Shown piece after piece: positions 58,744 through 64,000 of a stretch of DNA of 64,000 nucleotides. Positions within the stretch are counted from its first letter, which is position 1, and each line of letters opens with the position of its first letter. The DNA is from Streptomyces vinaceus (GTDB lineage: Bacteria; Actinomycetota; Actinomycetes; Streptomycetales; Streptomycetaceae). Below the pieces are notes generated by a model. That model made no database searches. It saw only the letters and a program-made list of their open reading frames with translations, and was not told the DNA's origin. The position numbers and the translations under genes were made by a program. Location: positions 7,169,501 through 7,233,500 of the forward strand of contig NZ_CP023692.1 of the NCBI RefSeq assembly GCF_008704935.1. Reading direction: 5' to 3'.

Positions 58744-60036
58744 ATGTCCGCAAAGGTGACGGAGACGGGCCCGGTCGTCGTGTTCGCGAACTTCCTCTCG
58801 GACGTGGCGGTGGATCTCGACGAGGGGGAGATCCTGGCGCAGTGGGCGCAGCAGGCGCCGCGGAAGGCGTGGCTGCTGCGGCCGGGAGACGTGCTGGTCA
58901 CTCCCGTGCCGCTGAGCCGGGAGTTCTTGCGTTACGTGTACGACCTGACGGGGGTGCCCGCAGAATCGGTGGCCGTCGTCGAGGTACCACCTGCGGGCGC
59001 CGTCCCGCTGGCACGGGCGGTACGCGAGGCCGGACTCGCCGAGCACGTCCGGGCCCTCGCCGGAGACCGCGGCGCGGCGCTGCTGCCGACGGCGCTGGAC
59101 GCGTCGGCGATCGCGTTCGCCCGGGAGGTCGGCCTCGCCGTCCACCCGTACCCCACGGTCGCCGCTGCCGAGGCCGCGCTGAAGGTGACCATGCTGCTCA
59201 ATACGAAGACCGGCTTCCGCGAGACGGCCGGGCACTTGGGCCTGCGACTGCCCACGGGCCGGATGTGCCGGCGCGCGCAGGCCGAGGGCGTGGCCCGCGA
59301 GCTCCTGCGGGACCATGCGCGTGTCGTGGTGAAGCCCGACCGCTCGGCGGGCGGGCACGGGATGCGTTTCGTGTCCCGCGACGACCTGAGGGGTGGTGCG
59401 AGCCTGCCGCTCGACGCGGTCGGTGGGCCGGACGGCATGTGGGTGGTGGAGGAGTGCCTGGACGTGACCGCGTCGGTCAGCATCCAGCTGGAGGTGACCG
59501 CCTCCGGGACGCACGCGCTCTTCAGCGGGGCGATGCGTACGGCGCAGGGATCCTTCACGGGATACGCCTCCCCGTTGCCGCCGTCATCCGCGCACGTGGC
59601 CGGTGAGCTGGAGGAGTGGGGGAAGGCGCTGGGCCGTCACCTGTCCGATCACGGCTACGCCGGACCCTTCGGACTCGACGGGCTCGTCGACGCGGCAGGC
59701 GTCCTGTACGCGAGCGAGAGCAACATCCGCCGTACGGCCACCACCACACCGCACGCCATGGTCACCCGGTTGACGGCGGGATCGGCCGATCCGCACCCCG
59801 CGTGGTCGGTGTCGAGGGGCCGGACGCGCAACCCCGTGGACTTCGAAGGGGCCCTCGCCCGGCTCCGCGCATCCGGCCTCGCGTTCGACCCGGCCCGCGG
59901 CGAGGGCGTGGTCCTCTACGCGGACGCGCCGCCCGACGGCCGTTCCTGGCGGTACGCGGTGATCGCCGGGAGCGCCCAGGACGTGGAAGAGCAGGAGGCC
60001 GCGTTGGCCGAGGTCCTGGCATTCGAGGACGGCTGA
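58744..60036 (+). CDS. ATP-grasp ligase with pre-ATP-grasp domain (PGM1/BesA-like)
   Basis: This 430-residue protein has an N-terminal pre-ATP-grasp domain (about 1-145, KAWLLRPGDVLVTPVPLSRE) and an ATP-grasp fold from about 150. The latter includes VVVKPDRSAGGHGMRFV (Lys197, glycine loop 202-206), WVVEECLDVTASVSIQLEVT and the metal-binding ESNIRRTATTTP. A C-terminal extension resembles the PGM1 C-domain. Relatives form peptide bonds, such as the pheganomycin ligase PGM1 and the glutamate ligase BesA. No precursor peptide or pathway genes adjoin it, so it is an orphan ligase. A terminator follows. Confidence 0.78.
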   Translation: MSAKVTETGPVVVFANFLSDVAVDLDEGEILAQWAQQAPRKAWLLRPGDVLVTPVPLSREFLRYVYDLTGVPAESVAVVEVPPAGAVPLARAVREAGLAEHVRALAGDRGAALLPTALDASAIAFAREVGLAVHPYPTVAAAEAALKVTMLLNTKTGFRETAGHLGLRLPTGRMCRRAQAEGVARELLRDHARVVVKPDRSAGGHGMRFVSRDDLRGGASLPLDAVGGPDGMWVVEECLDVTASVSIQLEVTASGTHALFSGAMRTAQGSFTGYASPLPPSSAHVAGELEEWGKALGRHLSDHGYAGPFGLDGLVDAAGVLYASESNIRRTATTTPHAMVTRLTAGSADPHPAWSVSRGRTRNPVDFEGALARLRASGLAFDPARGEGVVLYADAPPDGRSWRYAVIAGSAQDVEEQEAALAEVLAFEDG

Positions 60037-60059
60037 CCGTCGTGTTTCTCGGCCGCCCC

Positions 60060-60106
60060 ACGACGCCGGTCCCGGCACCCACCTCGGGTGCCGGGACCGG
60101 CGTCGT
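60060..60106. terminator. Bidirectional hairpin terminator
   Basis: A perfect 21-base inverted repeat (60060-60080 and 60086-60106) with a 5-base loop separates the converging ligase and PRC-barrel genes. Confidence 0.9.
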
Positions 60107-60124
60107 CGTGCGCGGGGGAGCGGA

Positions 60125-60493
60125 TCAGGCGGGGCGGCCGCCGAAGGGGGCGCCGGTGCCGTAATAGGTGCCCAGCTCCTCACGGTACCCGGCGTCGCCG
60201 AGGTGCTTGTCGCGGTGGAACTCGGGGGCGTTCTTGATCTGCTCCTTGGTGCGGTCGACGAAGATCTTCCGCTCCTCCGGGTCGATCTTGACGACCGTGC
60301 GCGCCGGCAGCAGGACCTCCTTGCCGAAGATCCATACGCCGGTGTCGACGACCAGGTAGGCGTCACCGACCTCGTCGGAGTGCTTGTCGACCTTGCCGAT
60401 GCTCCCGTCGGTCGCCTCGACCTTGTAGCCGGTCAGATCGGTACCGGCCAGGTGACCCGCGGTCGGCTGGTAACTCCACAGATGTTCAGTCAC
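60125..60493 (-). CDS. PRC-barrel domain protein
   Basis: This 122-residue protein carries a PRC-barrel (about 14-85, DLTGYKVEATDGSIGKVDKH, then YLVVDTGVWIFGKEVLLPA) and a short charged C-terminus (VDRTKEQIKNAPEF). In streptomycetes such proteins are frequent near stress genes. The PRC-barrel is thought to bind RNA or protein partners, but the role here is unknown. The start is GTG at 60493 with GAGGAG about 11 bases upstream. Confidence 0.85.
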   Translation of the reverse strand: MTEHLWSYQPTAGHLAGTDLTGYKVEATDGSIGKVDKHSDEVGDAYLVVDTGVWIFGKEVLLPARTVVKIDPEERKIFVDRTKEQIKNAPEFHRDKHLGDAGYREELGTYYGTGAPFGGRPA

Positions 60494-60685
60494 GCGAAAA
60501 CAACTCCTCGGTCAATGGGGACGGCGGGGAAATGCCTCTCCGCCGGTCCTCCTTGTTCCGTACGTCGTGCTGGGCGGCCGTGCTGATTCCGCCTGGACTT
60601 CGCTTGCCCCACCGTGTCGAATTCACGCACCCGGATCGAATTCGAGACCGGGGCGGCCGTCGATCACCGGAAGGCTTTCGTACGG

Positions 60686-60847
60686 CTACCAGCGGTACCA
60701 GCGGCCGCTACTTCCCTTCGGGCGGGCGACGAATCCGATGAGCCACAGCACCAGGAGTGCGATAGCGACCCACCAGAGAATCTTGAGCGCGAAACCCGCG
60801 CCGGCGAGGATCAGGATGAGCAGAAGAACGAGAAGCAGGGGAACCAT
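60686..60847 (-). CDS. Small hydrophobic membrane protein
   Basis: This 53-residue protein is almost wholly membrane-embedded: VPLLLVLLLILILAGAGFAL and WWVAIALLVLWLIGFVARP form one or two helices, with a basic end GSSGRWYRW. It is a recurring streptomycete small protein of unknown role, often among stress genes. GGAGG with 8-base spacing fixes the ATG at 60847; a longer in-frame start lacks such a site. Confidence 0.78.
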   Translation of the reverse strand: MVPLLLVLLLILILAGAGFALKILWWVAIALLVLWLIGFVARPKGSSGRWYRW

Positions 60848-60983
60848 AGTTATCAACCTCCGAAGCGCCGTGTGCCCGACCGCATCCGGGACATGCATGC
60901 CTTTTTTATTTGTTTCTTAACCCGATGGCGGGGCAAGTGCGCCGTGACCCACGGCATGCACAGCTCAACGAGGAGGATCCGCG

Positions 60984-61208
60984 ATGGCGGTTCGCCACTC
61001 AGCCCGTGAGGAGATGACGGGCGGTCGTCCCCTCGTCGCGGCGGACGTCCTGGGCCTCTTCGCCGCTCAGGCTCTGCTGGCCACGTGCATCGCCGCCGTC
61101 GCCCTGGTCCTGCCGGTGTCGACGGCAGCCCTCGCCATCGCCGGCCTGGTCGCGGCAGCAGCCGCGGTGACCGCGCTTGCCGGCAAGCAGCGGAGAGCAC
61201 ACCGCTGA
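60984..61208 (+). CDS. Small two-helix membrane protein
   Basis: This 74-residue protein has two Ala-rich helices (about residues 24-42 and 46-64) after a polar N-terminus and a basic end GKQRRAHR. It has a strong ribosome binding site (GAGGAGG) before the ATG at 60984. I recognise no family. Together with its neighbours it forms a cluster of small envelope or stress proteins. Confidence 0.65.
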   Translation: MAVRHSAREEMTGGRPLVAADVLGLFAAQALLATCIAAVALVLPVSTAALAIAGLVAAAAAVTALAGKQRRAHR

Positions 61209-61287
61209 ACCACCGATGGAGCCACCGATCCCGCACGGCCCGGACCGAGGCCCGAACCGGGGCCCAACCAAGGAGAGGACCGCAGCC

Positions 61288-61608
61288 ATGAAGCAGCACA
61301 CCACCGAAAAGGTCTCCCTGATCGCCGACCAGATCCGCGAGAAGGCGGGGCAGGCCGCCCAGCTGGCGAGGGAGAAGACCCCCTACCCGGTCGTGGACAA
61401 GACCACCCAGGCCGCGGCGCAGGTGTGGGACAGCGCGACCCGAGTCGGCCAGTTCGCGGCCGACAAGACCCCCGACCCGCTGCTGGAGAAGGCCGGCCAG
61501 GCCGCGACGGCCGCGCGCGGGAAGCGCACTCCGCTCCTGATCGCCGGCGCGGTGGTCGTCGCGTTCGTACTGGCGCGCCGCAGCAGCCGCGGACGTCGTC
61601 GCCGGTAA
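61288..61608 (+). CDS. YtxH-like small membrane-associated stress protein
   Basis: This 106-residue protein has an amphipathic helical stretch rich in Ala, Lys and Gln (IADQIREKAGQAAQLAREKT and similar repeats), then one membrane helix near the end (TPLLIAGAVVVAFVLARR) and a poly-Arg tail. The layout recalls YtxH/apolipophorin-like stress proteins. AAGGAGAGG lies before the ATG at 61288. It lies 79 bases after the preceding gene and may be co-transcribed with it. Confidence 0.68.
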   Translation: MKQHTTEKVSLIADQIREKAGQAAQLAREKTPYPVVDKTTQAAAQVWDSATRVGQFAADKTPDPLLEKAGQAATAARGKRTPLLIAGAVVVAFVLARRSSRGRRRR

Positions 61609-61755
61609 AGGCGCCCGAGCCCGCCCGGCCGGTCACTGCCGTAGTCCGTACGGGGGAGGCCGGCGGGGGCGTGCTGCGCGCCCGGGCGCGCCAGGGGCCA
61701 GGCTGGGAAGCCGAAGGGACATTCCCTCCCCGAACGCACGCCAAGGGAGCCCGTC

Positions 61756-62451
61756 GTGGCCCACGCAACCGACCCGCCCTCCCGTCGACCCGATCCAGGC
61801 GCCGGCCCCGGACCGGCGCCGCGCCCGCCGGACGACGCGCTCGCCGGGGCCGGCCGCTCCCCTGTGGCCCTCCGCGTCAACGGCGTCCACCACGACCTCG
61901 ACCTGGACCACCGGGTCACGCTGCTCGACGCCCTGCGCGAGCACCTGGACCTGACCGGCGCCAAGAAGGGCTGCGACCACGGCCAGTGCGGCGCCTGCAC
62001 CGTCCTGGTGGACGGGCGGCGCGCCAACAGCTGCCTGCTCCTCGCCGTGGCCCTCGACGACTGCGAGATCACCACCGTCGAGGGCCTGGCGGGCCCCGAC
62101 GGTGTCCTGCACCCGCTCCAGCGCGCCTTCATCGAGCACGACGCCTTCCAGTGCGGCTACTGCACCCCCGGCCAGCTCTGCTCCGCGCTCGGCGCCCTCC
62201 GCGAAGCCGCCGCCGGCCACCCCTCGCACGTCACCACCGACCTGACCCCGGCTGCGCCCGGACCCGCCGCGCTGACCGCCGACGAGATCAGGGAACGACT
62301 CAGCGGGAACCTCTGCCGCTGCGGCGCCTACCCCGCGATCGTCCGGGCCGTCGCCGATGCGGGAGCCGACGCCGATGCCACCTCCGCCCCGGCCGGTACC
62401 ACGGCCACCACCGCGGCCGGCACCACGACTGGCGCGGAGGTGACCGCGTGA
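61756..62451 (+). CDS. [2Fe-2S] subunit of a PaoABC/xanthine-dehydrogenase-type molybdoenzyme
   Basis: This 231-residue subunit has the plant-type ferredoxin cluster C73, C78, C81 and C93 (CDHGQCGACTVLV) and the second cluster C133/C136 with C187/C189 (QCGYCTPGQ, NLCRCGAYPA). It would pass electrons from the molybdenum centre to FAD. A disordered Pro-rich N-terminus and a Thr/Ala-rich tail flank the core. Unlike E. coli PaoA it shows no Tat signal with a hydrophobic stretch, so the enzyme is probably cytoplasmic. The GTG start at 61756 follows AAGGGAG. Its stop overlaps the next gene (GTGA). Confidence 0.92.
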   Translation: MAHATDPPSRRPDPGAGPGPAPRPPDDALAGAGRSPVALRVNGVHHDLDLDHRVTLLDALREHLDLTGAKKGCDHGQCGACTVLVDGRRANSCLLLAVALDDCEITTVEGLAGPDGVLHPLQRAFIEHDAFQCGYCTPGQLCSALGALREAAAGHPSHVTTDLTPAAPGPAALTADEIRERLSGNLCRCGAYPAIVRAVADAGADADATSAPAGTTATTAAGTTTGAEVTA

Positions 62452-63473
62452 AGCCCTTCGCCTACGTACGCGCCACCAGCCTCCAGGCCGCCGCCGACGC
62501 CTACGCCGCCCACCCCGGCTCCCGCTACCTCGGCGGCGGCACCAACCTCGTGGACCTGATGAAACTCGGCGTCGAGACCCCCGGCGCCCTCATCGACCTC
62601 TCCCGCCTGCCCCTGGACGAGATCCGGGAGCTTCCCGACGGCGGCCTGCGCGTCGGAGCCACGGTCCGCAACAGCGACCTGGCCGCCGACCCCCTGGTGC
62701 GCACCCGCTACCCGCTCCTCAGCCAGGCGCTGCTCTCCGGCGCCTCCGGCCAGCTGCGCAACGTCGCCACCACCGGCGGCAACCTGCTCCAGCGCACCCG
62801 CTGCGGTTATTTCCAGGACCTCTCCAAACCCTGCAACAAGCGCGAGCCCGGCACAGGCTGCGGGGCCCGTGAGGGCCTCCACCGCGACCACGCGGTACTC
62901 GGCCACTCCGAGCACTGCATCGCCACCCACCCCTCCGACATGGCCGTGGCCCTCGCCGCGCTCGACGCCCGGGTCGAGCTGTACGGCGCGGCGGGCACCA
63001 CCCGTACGGTCGCGGCGGCCGAGTTCCACCGGCTCCCCGCCGACCGGCCCGAGCAGGACACCGTCATCCGTCCCGGGGAGATCATCACGGCGGTCATCCT
63101 GCCCGCTCCCGCGCCCGGTGCCCGTTCCCTCTACCGCAAGGCCCGCGAACGCGCCTCGTACGCCTTCGCCCTCGTCTCGGTCGCCGTCGTCCTCGACCTC
63201 GATCTCGACGACGGCGGGGCGGGCCGGGTGCGCCGGATCGCCCTCGCCTTCGGCGGCCTGGCCCACCGGCCCTGGCGCGCGACCACCGCCGAGGGACGGC
63301 TGACGGGCGCCGTACCGCACCCCGACGCCGTCCGCGAGGCAGTGGACGCCGAACTCGCGGGGGCCAGGGCCCTGCGCGACAACGCGTACAAGATTCCGCT
63401 CGCCCGCAACCTCGCCTGCGACGCCATCGCCGAGCTGGCGGGCACGCGCCCCGGTTCCCCCGCCACGCCGTAG
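62448..63473 (+). CDS. FAD-binding subunit M of a PaoABC-type molybdoenzyme
   Basis: This 341-residue FAD subunit starts KPFAYVRATSLQAAADAYAA with the FAD loop RYLGGGTNLVDLMK and the second motif NVATTGGNLLQRTRCGYFQD. The cysteines in TRCGYFQDLSKPCNKREPG, GCGA and HSEHC match the extra [4Fe-4S] cluster of the PaoB/YagS type, which ordinary xanthine dehydrogenase M subunits lack. A C-terminal CO-dehydrogenase flavoprotein domain follows. GTG at 62448 overlaps the Fe-S subunit stop. Confidence 0.93.
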   Translation: MKPFAYVRATSLQAAADAYAAHPGSRYLGGGTNLVDLMKLGVETPGALIDLSRLPLDEIRELPDGGLRVGATVRNSDLAADPLVRTRYPLLSQALLSGASGQLRNVATTGGNLLQRTRCGYFQDLSKPCNKREPGTGCGAREGLHRDHAVLGHSEHCIATHPSDMAVALAALDARVELYGAAGTTRTVAAAEFHRLPADRPEQDTVIRPGEIITAVILPAPAPGARSLYRKARERASYAFALVSVAVVLDLDLDDGGAGRVRRIALAFGGLAHRPWRATTAEGRLTGAVPHPDAVREAVDAELAGARALRDNAYKIPLARNLACDAIAELAGTRPGSPATP

Positions 63474-63510
63474 CGGCGCCACCCACGCGCCGACCAGGAA
63501 CAGGACCACG

Positions 63511-64000
63511 ATGAGCCCGACCTCCGCCACCCTCGACCCCACCGCCCCCGCCACCGCCGCTCTCGGCGCCGACGTCCCACGGCGCGAAGGCCGGGAGAAG
63601 GTGACCGGCGCCGCCCGCTACGCCGCCGAACAGCACCTTCCGCAGCGGGCCTACGCCTGGCCGGTGCCCGCGACCGTCGCCCGCGGCCGGGTCACCGCCG
63701 TCGACACCGCCGACGCCCTGGCCCTGCCCGGCGTACTGGGCGTCCTCACCCCCTTCGACGCCCCCCGGCTGGGCCCCTCCGACGACCCCACCCTGCAACT
63801 CCTCCAGGACACACGGGTGCCCCACCGCGGCTGGTACGTCGCGCTCGCCATCGCCGACACCCTGGAGCGCGCCCGAGCCGCCGCCGACGCCGTGCGCGTC
63901 ACGTACGAGAGCGAGCCGCACGACGTCACCCTGCACGAGGGGCACCCGGGCCTCTACACTCCCGAGACGGCCAACGGCGGCTACCCGGCCCATCGCGAAC
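63511..64000 (+). CDS. Molybdopterin-binding large subunit of a PaoABC-type oxidoreductase (partial)
   Basis: The first 163 residues are visible; the gene continues past the right edge. GADVPRREGREKVTGAARYA is the start of the aldehyde oxidase/xanthine dehydrogenase hammerhead domain, followed by ALALPGVLGVLTPFDAP and AAADAVRVTYESEPHDV. With the Fe-S and FAD subunits upstream it completes a PaoABC (YagTSR) heterotrimer that oxidises aromatic aldehydes in E. coli. The substrate here is unknown. The ATG at 63511 follows AGGAACAGGA. Confidence 0.9.
   Translation, partial: MSPTSATLDPTAPATAALGADVPRREGREKVTGAARYAAEQHLPQRAYAWPVPATVARGRVTAVDTADALALPGVLGVLTPFDAPRLGPSDDPTLQLLQDTRVPHRGWYVALAIADTLERARAAADAVRVTYESEPHDVTLHEGHPGLYTPETANGGYPAHRE

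Overview
The window comes from a very GC-rich actinobacterium, almost certainly a Streptomyces. The codons end almost uniformly in G/C. Several small families that are largely streptomycete are present (DUF6479, DUF5133, DUF6243, an SsgA-like sporulation protein), as are several SpoIIE-type phosphatases and an F420-type oxidoreductase. Gene density is high, with many 4-base ATGA/GTGA start-stop overlaps. I saw no tRNA, rRNA, CRISPR array, insertion sequence or prophage, so this reads as ordinary chromosome with accessory metabolic and stress modules.

Layout. 1-9.6 kb: a truncated GAF protein, a methyltransferase, an F420-family luciferase-like oxidoreductase, a pyruvate oxidase with a membrane-anchored glutamate-synthase-like protein, an SDR, a DUF2231 membrane protein and a large-subunit catalase. 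9.8-17.2 kb: a BrkB-type membrane protein, a tight operon of DUF6479, HemK-like methyltransferase, CDGSH protein and a heme-oxygenase-like diiron oxidase, then stress and sporulation genes (GAF-GAF-PP2C, SsgA-like, CsbD, P-loop kinase-like). 17.2-23.4 kb: alpha/beta hydrolase with a remnant of a second one, an HTH/NB-ARC/TPR regulator co-directional with a flavin monooxygenase, and a divergent LysR regulator. 23.4-31.4 kb: a lone MurE-type ligase with a possible leaderless small peptide gene upstream, a lipoprotein, small membrane proteins, two DJ-1/PfpI proteins (one a GlxA-type regulator), and an ECF sigma factor fused to a zinc finger, a membrane segment and a ricin-type lectin domain. 31.5-36.8 kb: a TetR/quinone oxidoreductase pair sharing an operator-like site, and a copper operon.

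36.9-42.7 kb is the glyoxylate shunt: aceA, aceB and a 3-hydroxyacyl-CoA dehydrogenase, divergent from a RamB-type regulator. 42.7-49.5 kb pairs a cobalamin-binding protein gene with a divergent cobalamin riboswitch that faces a five-gene valine catabolic operon (mmsA, isobutyryl-CoA dehydrogenase, 3-hydroxyisobutyryl-CoA hydrolase, mmsB, enoyl-CoA hydratase). These two regions together handle acetyl-CoA, propionyl-CoA and methylmalonyl-CoA metabolism. 49.5-52.7 kb is a GMC dehydrogenase operon whose last gene appears frameshifted. 53.3-58.4 kb holds a methyltransferase and a divergent signalling locus (CHASE3 histidine kinase, REC-PP2C phosphatase, HTH-REC fusion). 58.4-61.6 kb has an ATP-grasp peptide-ligase-like gene and small stress proteins. 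61.7-64 kb begins a PaoABC-type molybdenum aldehyde oxidoreductase operon cut by the window edge.

Functional calls rest on motifs and family recognition by eye; no database search was run.
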